Of a DNA stretch of 59,725 nucleotides, positions 48,818 through 59,725 are shown in pieces. The stretch's first letter is position 1. Each line of letters starts with the position of its first letter. The notes below the pieces were generated by a model. The model made no database searches. It saw only the letters and a list, made by a program, of their open reading frames with translations, and was not told the DNA's origin. This DNA comes from Citrobacter sp. wls619 (lineage in GTDB: Bacteria; Pseudomonadota; Gammaproteobacteria; Enterobacterales; Enterobacteriaceae). The DNA lies in the NCBI RefSeq assembly GCF_005281345.1, contig NZ_SZXJ01000054.1:1-59725 (forward strand), in the 5' to 3' direction. A program made the position numbers and the translations under genes.

Positions 48818-50998
48818 ATGAATAAGCATCTCTGGGTGCTCAATCCTCTGTTACTGTCTTTAACCCTACCGGCAATGGCGGCAGAAGAAGAAGATCTCAT
48901 CGTCAGCGCCAACCGTAGCCAACGTACTGTGTCTCAAATGGCACAAACTACATGGGTTATCGAAGGCAGAGAGATTGAACAGCAGGTTCAGGGGGGGAAA
49001 GAGTTTAAGGATGTTCTTGCTCAGTTGATCCCCGGAATCGACGTCAGCAGCCAGGGACGGACCAACTACGGGATGAACATGCGTGGTCGCGCCATCGTTG
49101 TGCTTATTGACGGTGTTCGTCTCAACTCTTCCCGCACCGACAGCCGTCAGCTCGACGCCATTGATCCGTTTAATATTGCCCACATCGAAGTTATCTCCGG
49201 GGCAACATCGCTGTATGGCGGCGGAAGTACCGGTGGTTTGATCAACATCGTCACCAAAAAAGGTCAGCCTGAGCGTGAAGTTGAACTCGAGCTGGGCAGC
49301 AAAAGCGGATTCAACAACAGTAACGATCATGACGAACGGGTTGCCGCCGCAGTTAGCGGAGGAACCGACCGCGCTTCCGGACGCATGTCTGTCGCTTATC
49401 AACGGTTTGGGGGGTGGTATGATGCCAACCACGACGCCTTAATGCTCGATAATACCCAAACCGGTTTGCAGCATTCCGACCGCCTGGACCTGATGGGTAC
49501 CGGGACGATTGAGCTTGATGACAACCGCCAGCTGCAGCTGGTTACGCAGTACTACAAAAGCCAGGGCGATGACGACTACGGACTGGATCTCGGCAAGAAT
49601 ATGTCCGCCGTAACGGGAACCGGTAACGCTAGTACCAGCAGCGGTCTCAATTCCGACCGTATCCCCGGCACGGAACGGCATCTGATCAGTCTGCAATACT
49701 CCGATGCCAATTTCTTCGGCCAGAATCTGGTCAGCCAGATCTATTACCGTGACGAATCACTTAAATTCTATCCCTTCCCTACGCTGAGCAAAGGTAAGGT
49801 CACCAGTTTCTCCGCATCACAACAGGATACTGACCAGTTTGGTGCCAAAATCACCCTCAACAGCCAGCTGATGGAAAACTGGGAACTGACATGGGGGATC
49901 GACGCCGATCACGAAACATTCGATTCCAATCAAGAATTCTTCGATCTGGCTTATTCCCTCCCCTCCGGCGGTATGGATAACCGAACGGCCTACACCACCG
50001 GGCGCTATCCCGGTTACAGCATCACCAACTTTGCGCCTTTCCTGCAAAACAGCTACGACATTAATGACATCTTTACGCTCAGCGGCGGTATCCGCTACCA
50101 GTGGACTGAAAACCGCGTTGATGATTTTGTCGGCTATCCGCAGCAACAAGGCATCGCAACGGGCCTGGCGAACTCTGCTGATAGTATCCCCGGTGGCAAA
50201 GCAGACTATGATAACTTCCTGTTTAACGCGGGCATCCTCGCACACCTGACCGATCGCCAGCAGACCTGGTTCAACTTCTCGCAAGGTGTGGAACTTCCCG
50301 ACCCCGGAAAATACTACGGCAACGGTACCTACTCGCTGGTTGGCGATCATTATCAGCTCCAGCGCAGCGTTAACGTAGCGGATTCACGCCTGGAAGGCAT
50401 TAAAGTTAACTCTTACGAACTGGGGTGGCGCTACACCGGCGATAATCTGCGTACACAGCTCGCCGCTTACTATTCCACGTCTGATAAATCGATCGTCGTT
50501 AACCGCGACGATATGACCATTAACGTAAAGCCCGACGATCGCCGGATTTATGGCCTTGAAGGCGCGGTGGATTATTTCATTGCTGATACGGACTGGAGTC
50601 TGGGAAGTAACTTCAACATCATTAAATCAGAAGTGAAGCAAAACGGTAAATGGCAAAAATGGGATGTCACTCTGGCTTCGCCATCTAAAGCCACCGCATG
50701 GGTTGGCTGGGCACCGGAACCGTGGTCGCTGCGAGTACAGAGTCAGCAGACATTTGACCTGAGCGACGCCAGCGGCAACAAGCTGGATGGGTACAATACG
50801 ATGGACTTTATCGGCAGCTATCAGCTCCCACTGGGTAAACTGACCTTTAGCGTTGAGAACCTGCTGAATGAAGAGTACACCACTCTCTGGGGACAGCGTG
50901 CACCGTTACTCTACAGCCCGACTTATGGCAGTCCATCCTTATATGAATACAAAGGCCGGGGTCGCACCTTTGGTTTGAACTATGCCTTAACCTTCTAA
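48818..50998 (+). CDS. iutA: IutA-like ferric aerobactin receptor (orphan)
   Basis: TonB-dependent outer-membrane receptor of 726 residues. The signal peptide ends LPAMA (about 21), followed by EEEDLIVSANRS (TonB box region). Plug domain signature: TNYGMNMRGRAIVVLIDGVRLNSSR and IEVISGATSLYGGGSTGGLINIVTKKG (in parts). Barrel segments such as YYKSQGDDDYGLDLGK, FSQGVELPDPGKYYG and WGQRAPL are those of ColV IutA. About 70 percent identity to plasmid IutA by eye. The C-terminus ends in Phe. No iucABCD synthesis genes are in the window, so it may import aerobactin made by others. It is inserted between comR and ycfJ. Confidence 0.9.
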   Translation: MNKHLWVLNPLLLSLTLPAMAAEEEDLIVSANRSQRTVSQMAQTTWVIEGREIEQQVQGGKEFKDVLAQLIPGIDVSSQGRTNYGMNMRGRAIVVLIDGVRLNSSRTDSRQLDAIDPFNIAHIEVISGATSLYGGGSTGGLINIVTKKGQPEREVELELGSKSGFNNSNDHDERVAAAVSGGTDRASGRMSVAYQRFGGWYDANHDALMLDNTQTGLQHSDRLDLMGTGTIELDDNRQLQLVTQYYKSQGDDDYGLDLGKNMSAVTGTGNASTSSGLNSDRIPGTERHLISLQYSDANFFGQNLVSQIYYRDESLKFYPFPTLSKGKVTSFSASQQDTDQFGAKITLNSQLMENWELTWGIDADHETFDSNQEFFDLAYSLPSGGMDNRTAYTTGRYPGYSITNFAPFLQNSYDINDIFTLSGGIRYQWTENRVDDFVGYPQQQGIATGLANSADSIPGGKADYDNFLFNAGILAHLTDRQQTWFNFSQGVELPDPGKYYGNGTYSLVGDHYQLQRSVNVADSRLEGIKVNSYELGWRYTGDNLRTQLAAYYSTSDKSIVVNRDDMTINVKPDDRRIYGLEGAVDYFIADTDWSLGSNFNIIKSEVKQNGKWQKWDVTLASPSKATAWVGWAPEPWSLRVQSQQTFDLSDASGNKLDGYNTMDFIGSYQLPLGKLTFSVENLLNEEYTTLWGQRAPLLYSPTYGSPSLYEYKGRGRTFGLNYALTF

Positions 50999-51005
50999 TA
51001 AAAAA

Positions 51006-51033
51006 AGCCCCCCAGCCTGAGCGATGGGGGGCT
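51006..51033. terminator. Bidirectional terminator between iutA and ycfJ
   Basis: AGCCCCCCA pairs with TGGGGGGCT over nine bases. On the minus strand it is followed by a run of seven T, giving a strong end for ycfJ. Confidence 0.88.
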
Positions 51034-51054
51034 AATGTTCAGGATAACGCTATT

Positions 51055-51594
51055 TTACGCCTTGTTATTCAGAACCAACTGGCCGTTGTTATCCAGCGGA
51101 ATTTGCGTACCGGGATCTTTATCCATACGGATTTTGCCCTGCTGATCGCCAATTTTATACGTTACGTCGTAGCCCAGCATTTTTTCTGATTTGTCATACA
51201 CCGTTTTACAACGCTGTTGAGTAGTCGTGTACGTATCGTTTTCCTGCATTGAACCCTGAATCTGGTTACCTGCATAACCGCCACCTAACGCACCGGCAAC
51301 AGTCGCAATGTCTTTGCCGCGTCCGCCACCAAACTGATGACCAATTACGCCCCCGGCAACCGCACCCAGCACGGAACCGGCAATACGGTTTTCATCCTGT
51401 ACAGGTTTACGGTGAGTAACCGTCACGTTACGACACTCCTGGCGCGGTGTTTTTACCGTTTCTTTAATCGGTGTTGCAGAGACGACTTGTGCAAACTGTG
51501 GGCCACGCTCAAAAACATTTAGACTGGCCACCGCTGCCACACCCAGCGCAGCAGCTACGCCAATCCCTATACCCGCCAACATTGATTTATTCAC
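51055..51594 (-). CDS. ycfJ: YcfJ, glycine-zipper outer-membrane-associated protein
   Basis: A 179-residue protein with an uncleaved or signal-type N-terminal helix (MLAGIGIGVAAALGVAAVASL). A Rick_17kDa_Anti glycine-zipper segment follows (GSVLGAVAGGVIGHQFGGG and GALGGGYAGNQIQG). A C-terminal domain carries QRCKTVYDKSEKMLGYDVTY. Function unknown. The start is GTG at 51594, preceded by GGAGGAAG at good spacing, and equals the E. coli N-terminus; the upstream extension was rejected. Confidence 0.92.
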   Translation of the reverse strand: MNKSMLAGIGIGVAAALGVAAVASLNVFERGPQFAQVVSATPIKETVKTPRQECRNVTVTHRKPVQDENRIAGSVLGAVAGGVIGHQFGGGRGKDIATVAGALGGGYAGNQIQGSMQENDTYTTTQQRCKTVYDKSEKMLGYDVTYKIGDQQGKIRMDKDPGTQIPLDNNGQLVLNNKA

Positions 51595-51762
51595 GGGACT
51601 TCCTCCTTTTTTGCTATTAGCAACAACTTTGCAACAGAAGGTAAATAATGCCAATCAGATTACGGATGAAAATCGCGGAGAGAGGGGGTAAAGCAGCATG
51701 ATTCAGAGAACTCTGAAAGAAAGTGCCGGATGAAGCATTCCATCCGGCATTACAAGCCAGTA

Positions 51763-53067
51763 TTAGTGCAGTTTAAGACGCGGACGAATCACACGGTTAA
51801 TGCTGCCAACCAACATCATCAGGCCGGTTTTGAAGTAACCATGCAGCGCAATCTGGTGCATACGGTACAGCGAAATGTAGACAAAGCGCGCAATACGCCC
51901 TTCCACCATCATTGAGCCACGCGTCAGGTTCCCCATCAGGCTACCCACGGTAGAGAAGTTGGAGAGAGAAACCAGAGAACCGTGATCTTTATACTGATAC
52001 GCTTTCAGCGGTTTACCGTTCATCTGTGCCAGAATGTTGTTCATCGCGCAGGATGCCATCTGGTGCGCAGCCTGGGCACGCGGCGGCACAAAACCCCCTT
52101 CCGGACGCGCGCACGAAGCACAGTCACCAATCGCATAGATGTCCGGATCGCGCGACGTCTGCAGGGTTGGTTCAACCACCAGCTGGTTGATACGGTTGGT
52201 TTCCAGACCACCAATCTCTTTCATAAAGTCTGGTGCTTTGATACCTGCTGCCCACACCATCAGATCGGCTTTGATGTACTCGCCATCTTTGGTATGCAAC
52301 CCACCTTCGTCAGCGCTGGTTACCATCGTCTGAGTCAGTACACGTACGCCCAGTTTGGTTAACTCGTTATGCGCAGCACTGGAGATCCGTGGCGGCAACG
52401 CTGGCAGAATACGTTCCCCGGCTTCCACCAGTGTGACGTTCAGCGCTTCGTTGGTTAGCCCTTTATAACCATAGCTATGCAACTGTTTTACCGCATTGTG
52501 CAGCTCAGCGGAGAGTTCTACCCCCGTTGCACCACCGCCGACGATAGCGATATTGACTTTGCCGTTCGCGCCCAGGTTTGCGGAATATTTCAGGAACAGA
52601 TTCAGCATTTCCTGGTGGAAGCGACGCGCCTGGTGCGGGTTATCGAGGAAAATACAGTTTTCTTTGACGCCCGGCGTGTTGAAATCATTGGACGTACTGC
52701 CCAGCGCCATCACCAGCGTGTCATACGGCACTTTACGCTCGGGGACCAGCAGATCGCCCTTCTCATCTCGCAGCTCAGCAATCGTGATGGTCTTCGCTTC
52801 ACGATCGATATCCATCACCGAACCCAGCTGGAACTGGAACCCGTGGTTACGGGCATGCGCCAAATAGCTCAGCGCATCAACACCTTCATCCAGCGATCCT
52901 GTTGCCACTTCGTGCAGCAACGGTTTCCACAGGTGGCTGTGGTTTCTGTCTACCAGCGTGATTTTTGCCTTTTTCTTACGACCCAGTTTTTTACCCAACT
53001 GCGTCGCCATTTCCAGTCCGCCAGCACCGCCGCCGACAATCACGATCCTTTTCAATGGTGTAGTCAA
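51763..53067 (-). CDS. ndh: Ndh NADH dehydrogenase II
   Basis: Single-subunit, non-proton-pumping NADH:quinone oxidoreductase on the inner face of the membrane; 434 residues. The FAD-binding motif is [18 protein letters not shown] at the N-terminus. The NADH-binding motif is [17 protein letters not shown] near residue 175. [10 protein letters not shown] is the second FAD contact. The C-terminal amphipathic region ([14 protein letters not shown]) anchors it to the membrane. The start is TTG at 53067 after GAGGGGG, equal to the E. coli start; ATG at 53094 would add nine residues. In E. coli it is repressed anaerobically by FNR. Confidence 0.96.
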   Translation of the reverse strand: MTTPLKRIVIVGGGAGGLEMATQLGKKLGRKKKAKITLVDRNHSHLWKPLLHEVATGSLDEGVDALSYLAHARNHGFQFQLGSVMDIDREAKTITIAELRDEKGDLLVPERKVPYDTLVMALGSTSNDFNTPGVKENCIFLDNPHQARRFHQEMLNLFLKYSANLGANGKVNIAIVGGGATGVELSAELHNAVKQLHSYGYKGLTNEALNVTLVEAGERILPALPPRISSAAHNELTKLGVRVLTQTMVTSADEGGLHTKDGEYIKADLMVWAAGIKAPDFMKEIGGLETNRINQLVVEPTLQTSRDPDIYAIGDCASCARPEGGFVPPRAQAAHQMASCAMNNILAQMNGKPLKAYQYKDHGSLVSLSNFSTVGSLMGNLTRGSMMVEGRIARFVYISLYRMHQIALHGYFKTGLMMLVGSINRVIRPRLKLH

Positions 53068-53203
53068 CGTGACCCCCTCAAATTTATTAACCAATTGTTA
53101 ATTAAAAGTTATACACATAGCCTTTAATTAACAACAAGTTACGATAATGAAAATGTTCTTCGAGACTGAGAATAACACGAACGGTGCATTGGTCATACCA
53201 AAA

Positions 53204-53217
53204 TTGATGTGTATCAA
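53204..53217. promoter_or_regulatory. FNR box of ndh
   Basis: TTGAT-GTGT-ATCAA is an exact FNR consensus. It lies about 140 bp upstream of the ndh start, where E. coli has a repressing FNR site. Confidence 0.88.
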
Positions 53218-53261
53218 GTTTTGATGCTGAAAAGATAGACAACCCAGACTTTTAGGATAAA

Positions 53262-53285
53262 AAAACCAGCCCGAAGGCTGGTTTT
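53262..53285. terminator. Terminator downstream of ycfP
   Basis: AAAACCAGCC-CGAA-GGCTGGTTTT is a 10-bp perfect stem with a stable 4-base loop. On the minus strand it is followed by further T. Confidence 0.88.
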
Positions 53286-53303
53286 CTAAACGCCCGGTAA
53301 AGA

Positions 53304-53846
53304 TTAACCTAACGTCTTGAACGCTTTTATGCGCTGCAAATGCGGGGAGATGTTTTTGAATTTATGGGTTTGTTCTTCATCCCATACAATTTCATAGTAA
53401 TGATGCAGCTCCTGCGACGAACGCTGGCTGTTCAAGGCTTCATCATGGCGCGACAGAATAACCAGGCAACGATCGCGATTCTTCTCGCGGAAGTTGGTCA
53501 CACATTTTGTGGCGATATCAGCATACTCTTCCGGCCTGTCGATTTTCCCTTCCATATTCTCATACGGGAACAGGTTAGGGTTAAACACCACCTGACGAAT
53601 ATCACACAGGAAACCAATCCGTTCAGCCCAATACCCCCCCAGCCCAACGCCGCAAATCAATGGTCGATCATCCACATTAAGCTGCAACATTTTGTCCACT
53701 TCTTTCAGCAGATGCTGCATATCATGTTTAGGATGCCGCGTACTGTAGCTAATCAGCCTGACATCCGGGTCAATAAATTGCAGTTGCAATACTTTCTCGT
53801 GGTTGCCCGGACTGTTAGAGTCAAAACCGTGTAAATAGATAATCAT
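53304..53846 (-). CDS. ycfP: YcfP, alpha/beta-hydrolase-like (esterase UPF0227)
   Basis: A 180-residue cytoplasmic protein with an alpha/beta-hydrolase fold. [18 protein letters not shown] begins it (oxyanion-hole-like HG). The nucleophile elbow reads [15 protein letters not shown], with Gly instead of Ser at the usual nucleophile position (GxSxG is GVGLGG), so classical esterase activity is doubtful. Length matches E. coli YcfP. It is downstream of nagZ on the same strand with a short gap. Confidence 0.93.
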   Translation of the reverse strand: MIIYLHGFDSNSPGNHEKVLQLQFIDPDVRLISYSTRHPKHDMQHLLKEVDKMLQLNVDDRPLICGVGLGGYWAERIGFLCDIRQVVFNPNLFPYENMEGKIDRPEEYADIATKCVTNFREKNRDRCLVILSRHDEALNSQRSSQELHHYYEIVWDEEQTHKFKNISPHLQRIKAFKTLG

Positions 53847-53867
53847 CGCATCCTCGCCAAACTTGCG

Positions 53868-55708
<1,841 letters not shown>

Positions 55709-55728
<20 letters not shown>

Positions 55729-56353
55729 CTTTACCTGACCAGATTATCTCGCCAGTTTGTACCAGCATTAATTGCATTTGCAGCGCAGGTGAATTGACGT
55801 TACCGGAAGCGCTGGAATAGAGCACATACTGAGCGCCAACGTTACGGGCAATACCAATCGCTTTGCTGCGTGTTCCCAGGCTGTCGTTCGGCGACAGACC
55901 TAACTGCTGCTTGGCTACTGCCAGCTGCTGCGCAGAAACCAGGGTAAATTTACCATTATTCGCCAGCGCATTTCGCAAAGTCTCGGTGGCTTCACCCGCG
56001 TTTAACGAGCCGTTGGTACGGTTATTTACGCTATCAACCAGCAGTACGCCCCCAGCTTTCACACCCTCAGCCTGCAGCATTTTGCCGACCATCGGCTGCA
56101 TTGCCCCGTTCCAGTCATAATGACGCTGACGTGGAGTTGGCTGCGCCGTTTGGTCCTCGTGTTCAATCGGCCCCGGCTGCTGCGGTATGGTTGGCACCGT
56201 TGGTACAACCGGAACTGGCTGTTGCGGTTGTACGGGTTGTTCCGGCACCGGCTTCACTTCCTCTACCGGCGCGGGCTCACGTTGAGCCACACAACCAGAG
56301 AGAAACATCGCCAGCGCGGCAATCAATGCGTAGCGATTCATTTTAATCTTCAA
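55709..56353 (-). CDS. lpoB: LpoB outer-membrane activator of PBP1b
   Basis: Outer-membrane lipoprotein that reaches through the periplasm to activate the peptidoglycan synthase PBP1b. The lipobox is FLSGC (Cys at about residue 21). A proline-rich disordered linker follows ([20 protein letters not shown]), then the globular C-terminal domain ([20 protein letters not shown] and [16 protein letters not shown]). Start options: TTG at 56353 after AAGGGGTG, or ATG at 56341; the first matches E. coli more nearly in length. Confidence 0.93.
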
Positions 56354-56363
56354 GATTCACCCC

Positions 56364-56738
56364 TTACAAATAAAGATAAAGCCTAACCTTGTGCGCCCCC
56401 AGATAATTGGCGCTGCCGTACAGCGTTACCGACGAACGAGCCGGAATAGTGATGCTGCGTGGCGCTTCCAGAGGGTGCATCTCCAGCCCTCTGGCGTCAT
56501 ACCAGTAAAACCGATAATGAACGGTGACAGGTTCTTGTCTTTCGTTATAGAGTCGTGAGGATGCAGAGGCCTGAATATCAGACGTTGTTAACTCAGGCGG
56601 CTCTGCGGTGATACCCGCCGCCAGTATTGTGGATTCCATCACCAGAGACTGTTCATCACTGACCGGAATTTCCGGGTGTGAACGGCAGCCAGCCAGCAAC
56701 AGCAGACCCAACGTAAGCGCAATGCATCCTCTGGTCAT
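56364..56738 (-). CDS. ycfL: YcfL lipoprotein
   Basis: A 124-residue predicted lipoprotein of unknown function (DUF1425). The lipobox is LLAGC (about residues 14-18). The mature part has YNERQEPVTVHYRFYWYDARG and the C-terminal GAHKVRLYLYL, as in E. coli YcfL. It lies between hinT and lpoB on the same strand with tiny gaps, so hinT-ycfL-lpoB-thiK-nagZ-ycfP is one likely operon. Confidence 0.92.
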   Translation of the reverse strand: MTRGCIALTLGLLLLAGCRSHPEIPVSDEQSLVMESTILAAGITAEPPELTTSDIQASASSRLYNERQEPVTVHYRFYWYDARGLEMHPLEAPRSITIPARSSVTLYGSANYLGAHKVRLYLYL

Positions 56739-56740
56739 TA

Positions 56741-57100
56741 TTAAAGACCTTTATGCGCGAGCATTGGACCAAGCGCACGTCCACCCAGCAGATGCATATG
56801 AATGTGATACACCTCCTGACCGCCGTGACGGTTGGTGTTCATAATCAAACGGTATCCATCTTCGGCAATGCCTTCCTGCTCAGCGATTTTCGCCGCCACG
56901 GTGATCATTCGTCCCAGCGCCTGCTCATGCTCTGCCGTCACATCGTTGACGGTTGGGATTAAAACGTTCGGGATGATCAGAATATGCGTTGGTGCCTGAG
57001 GTGAAATATCACGAAACGCAGTGACCAGCTCATCCTGGTATACGATGTCCGAGGGTATTTCACGACGAATAATTTTGCTGAATATAGTTTCTTCTGCCAC
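56741..57100 (-). CDS. hinT: HinT purine nucleoside phosphoramidase
   Basis: HIT-family hydrolase of 119 residues that cleaves adenosine phosphoramidates; cytoplasmic homodimer. The HIT motif is [12 protein letters not shown] (HxHxH) near residue 100. [19 protein letters not shown] and [12 protein letters not shown] are typical. The start is GTG at 57100, after AAGGAAAA, and equals the E. coli start; an ATG six codons upstream was rejected. First gene of the series down to ycfP. Confidence 0.95.
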   Translation of the reverse strand: MAEETIFSKIIRREIPSDIVYQDELVTAFRDISPQAPTHILIIPNVLIPTVNDVTAEHEQALGRMITVAAKIAEQEGIAEDGYRLIMNTNRHGGQEVYHIHMHLLGGRALGPMLAHKGL

Positions 57101-57333
57101 GACGTTTTCCTTTTTCATTTAGAGCCCATGCGTTGTGCCATGCTACGCCGGGTGACTCTGCGAGTATAGAGTATGAGCGAGTTACTCACGCTCTTTCAAC
57201 TTTAACCCTCGATTTTTTAAGCAAAAAGCCCTGCCAGTGCTGTTCTTATAACCATTTCCCGGCGCTATCGCTCAGACATAGTACTGAAACAATATTTCAT
57301 TTATGCGTAGCATTTGTTTACACATTGAATATG

Positions 57334-57352
57334 AATGCGTATATTTCGCATT
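57334..57352. promoter_or_regulatory. Candidate Fur box of fhuE
   Basis: AATGCG-TATATTT-CGCATT is a 19-bp inverted repeat (6-7-6), the spacing of a Fur box, though the half-sites differ from GATAAT. It lies about 100 bp upstream of fhuE in the 330-base gap after hinT. In E. coli, fhuE is Fur-controlled. Confidence 0.45.
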
Positions 57353-57448
57353 TGCATTCTCATGCAAGGCAAATAATTAACAGCCAAAGGGTTCATTACG
57401 CACTCACGTGATTCGAACTTAATATTAAAAATTATCAAGGACTTTCCG

Positions 57449-59635
57449 ATGTCTTTCACAACACACTATCGGGACGAACAGCATCGTTCTGCCATTGTCC
57501 CATCCCTCCTGGCTGCCTGCATCGCGGCTGCGTTATTGCCTTGTACCAGCCTCGCCGCCTCCGCAGAAGAGACGGTGATCGTTGATGGTTCAGCCTCCGC
57601 GGCATCCAGTGATGAGCAAGATTACAGCGTTAAATCGACATCCGCAGGCACAAAAATGCAGATGACACAGCGAGATATCCCGCAATCTGTCAGCATCGTC
57701 AGCCAACAGCGTATGGAAGATCAGCAGCTCCAGACACTGGGCGATGTGATGGACAACACACTGGGGATCAGCAAAAGCCAGGCGGACTCTGACCGCAGCA
57801 GCTATTTCTCTCGCGGATTCCAGATTGATAACTACATGGTCGATGGGATCCCGACCTATTTTGAATCCCGCTGGAACCTCGGCGATGCCCTTTCTGACAC
57901 GGCCTTATTTGAACGTGTAGAAGTGGTTCGTGGTGCAAACGGGTTAATGACCGGCACGGGGAATCCTTCGGCATCGATTAACATGATCCGTAAACATGCG
58001 ACCAGCCGCGAGTTCACGGGGAATGTCTCCGCGGAATACGGCAGTTGGAATAAACAACGCTATGTGACTGATTTACAAAGCCCATTGACGGCAGACGGCA
58101 ACGTGCGCGCCCGCATCGTGGCGGGTTATCAAAATAACGATTCCTGGCTTGACCGCTACAACAATGAAAAAATGTTTTTCTCGGGGATTGTCGATGCCGA
58201 TCTGGGCGACACCACCAGCCTGTCGGCAGGTTACGAATACCAGCGTATTGATATCAACAGTCCAACCTGGGGCGGCTTGCCGCGCTGGAATACCGATGGT
58301 AGCAAAAACAGCTACGACCGCTCGCGCAGTACCTCGCCGGACTGGACCTACAATGACAAAGACATCAACAAAGTCTTCGTGACACTCAAACAGCGTTTCG
58401 CGGATACCTGGCAAACAACCCTGAATGCCACACACTCCGAGGTCAAGTTCGACAGCAAGATGATGTACGTCGATGCTTACGTTAATAAAGCTGACGGCAC
58501 CCTGATTGGTCCCTATGGCAACTATGGACCGGGCTATGATTACGTTGGTGGAACAGGCTGGAACAGTGGCAAGCGTAAAGTCGACGCCGTCGATCTCTTT
58601 GCCGATGGTGGCTACGACCTGTTTGGTCGTCAGCATAACCTGATGCTGGGCGGCAGTTACAGCAAGCAAAATAACCGTTATGAGAGCTCGTGGGCGAACG
58701 TATTCCCCAACGAAATAGGCAGCTTTTATACCTACGACGGTAACTTCCCGGAAACCAACTGGAATCCGCAATCGCTGGCCCAGGACGATACCACGCACAT
58801 GAAATCACTGTACGCCGCGACACGCATTTCGCTGGCAGACCCATTGCATTTGATCGTCGGCGCGCGTTATACCAACTGGCGTATCGATACCCTGACCTAC
58901 AGCATGGAACAAAACCACACTACGCCGTATGCGGGTCTGGTATATGACATCGATGATAACTGGTCCACTTACGCCAGCTATACCTCTATCTTCCAGCCGC
59001 AGAACAAACGCGACAGCTCCGGTAAATATCTCGCCCCGATTACAGGCAACAACTACGAGGTTGGTCTGAAATCAGACTGGATGAACAGCCGTTTAACCAC
59101 CACCCTCGCCGTATTCCGCATCGAGCAGGATAACGTGGCGCAATCAACTGGCGTACCAATCGCCGGAAGCAATGGCGACACCGCCTATAAAGCGATGGAT
59201 GGAACGGTCAGCAAAGGCGTTGAATTCGAAGTGAACGGTGCGATCACGGATAACTGGCAGATGACTTTCGGCGCAACGCGGTACGTTGCGGATGACAACC
59301 AAGGCAATGCCGTCAATCCGAACCTGCCGCGTACGACGGTAAAATTGTTCACCCGTTATAACCTGCCAGCCCTGCCGGCACTGACCGTGGGGGGCGGAGT
59401 TAACTGGCAGAATCGCGTGTATAGCGATACCGTGACGCCATACGGCACGTTCCGTGCAGAACAGGGAAGCTACGCGCTGGTGGATTTATTCACTCGCTAC
59501 CAGGTAACGAAAAACTTCGCCATCCAGGGCAATATCAACAACCTGTTCGATAAAACCTACGATACCAATGTCGAAGGCTCTATCGTCTATGGTGAGCCGC
59601 GTAACGTCAGCCTCACCGCCAGCTACCAGTTCTGA
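57449..59635 (+). CDS. fhuE: FhuE receptor for ferric coprogen and ferric-rhodotorulic acid
   Basis: TonB-dependent outer-membrane receptor for fungal hydroxamate siderophores; 728 residues. The signal peptide ends SLAAS (about residue 37), followed by EETVIVDGSA (TonB box region). The plug has DIPQSVSIVSQQRMEDQ, FSRGFQIDNYMVDGIPT and ERVEVVRGANGLMTGTGNP (in parts). The barrel ends in VSLTASYQF with C-terminal Phe. Its place after hinT is as in K-12. A terminator follows. Confidence 0.96.
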   Translation: MSFTTHYRDEQHRSAIVPSLLAACIAAALLPCTSLAASAEETVIVDGSASAASSDEQDYSVKSTSAGTKMQMTQRDIPQSVSIVSQQRMEDQQLQTLGDVMDNTLGISKSQADSDRSSYFSRGFQIDNYMVDGIPTYFESRWNLGDALSDTALFERVEVVRGANGLMTGTGNPSASINMIRKHATSREFTGNVSAEYGSWNKQRYVTDLQSPLTADGNVRARIVAGYQNNDSWLDRYNNEKMFFSGIVDADLGDTTSLSAGYEYQRIDINSPTWGGLPRWNTDGSKNSYDRSRSTSPDWTYNDKDINKVFVTLKQRFADTWQTTLNATHSEVKFDSKMMYVDAYVNKADGTLIGPYGNYGPGYDYVGGTGWNSGKRKVDAVDLFADGGYDLFGRQHNLMLGGSYSKQNNRYESSWANVFPNEIGSFYTYDGNFPETNWNPQSLAQDDTTHMKSLYAATRISLADPLHLIVGARYTNWRIDTLTYSMEQNHTTPYAGLVYDIDDNWSTYASYTSIFQPQNKRDSSGKYLAPITGNNYEVGLKSDWMNSRLTTTLAVFRIEQDNVAQSTGVPIAGSNGDTAYKAMDGTVSKGVEFEVNGAITDNWQMTFGATRYVADDNQGNAVNPNLPRTTVKLFTRYNLPALPALTVGGGVNWQNRVYSDTVTPYGTFRAEQGSYALVDLFTRYQVTKNFAIQGNINNLFDKTYDTNVEGSIVYGEPRNVSLTASYQF

Positions 59636-59655
59636 TAATACCCAGTCTGTAAAGT

Positions 59656-59678
59656 ATCCACCTGCATGTCAGGTGGAT
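59656..59678 (+). terminator. Terminator after fhuE
   Basis: ATCCACCTG pairs with CAGGTGGAT over nine bases around a 5-base loop, followed by TTT. Confidence 0.8.
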
Positions 59679-59725
59679 TTCTCGAAAAGCTAAAATGCAA
59701 AAAGCCCGCTCAAGTTTCCTTAAGC

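Noticed and set aside
52477-53127. 216-codon open frame on the plus strand opposite ndh
   Set aside because: It is antisense to a highly conserved flavoprotein gene and has no recognisable domain.

Overview
The window is chromosomal DNA of a member of the Enterobacteriaceae. Most proteins can be aligned almost end to end, from memory, with their Escherichia coli K-12 or Salmonella counterparts. The most likely genus is Citrobacter or a close relative, judged by inference from protein likeness and gene content: a PhoP that begins Met-Met as in Salmonella, an orphan iutA, and several genes absent from K-12. No tRNA, rRNA, CRISPR array, insertion sequence or prophage was seen.

Layout. (1) About 1-8.6 kb is the K-12 yea/yoa region (nimT, yeaO, yoaF, dgcP, yoaK, yoaJ, yeaQ, yoaG, yeaR, leuE). 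Two insertions interrupt it: a CTP-synthase-like amidotransferase, and a cysteine-type paralogue of formate dehydrogenase H with a sigma-54 promoter, followed by an unknown membrane protein. (2) About 8.8-20.9 kb is an accessory, metal-centred region: ycaC, zinT with a near-perfect Zur box, a periplasmic phospholipase-D-type nuclease, a five-gene ABC transporter with a NikR operator, a divergent TonB-dependent receptor with a Fur box, a small helix-hairpin-helix protein, and an AT-rich pair encoding a molybdopterin-fold periplasmic protein and a GGDEF-EAL protein. (3) About 21.5-59.6 kb is the conserved icd-to-fhuE block (icd, rluE, nudJ, mnmA, hflD, purB, phoPQ, roxA, pepT, potABCD, cobB, nagK, lolCDE, ycfT, mfd, ldtC, bhsA, comR, ycfJ, ndh, ycfP, nagZ, thiK, lpoB, ycfL, hinT, fhuE). 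It is broken only by iutA between comR and ycfJ, and by the absence of the K-12 genes ycfZ and ymfA between potD and cobB.

How the parts work together. Metal supply is the recurring theme. The window holds three TonB receptors (a NikR/Fur-flanked one, IutA and FhuE), a nickel-type ABC importer, ZinT for zinc, and the copper-linked ComR/BhsA pair. A nickel importer and a formate-dehydrogenase-H paralogue both fit anaerobic formate and hydrogen metabolism, although that link is inference. Envelope upkeep is the second theme: LolCDE, LpoB, LdtC, NagZ, NagK and PhoPQ. The junction of the yea region (about 40 min in K-12) with icd (about 25 min) implies a rearrangement relative to K-12.
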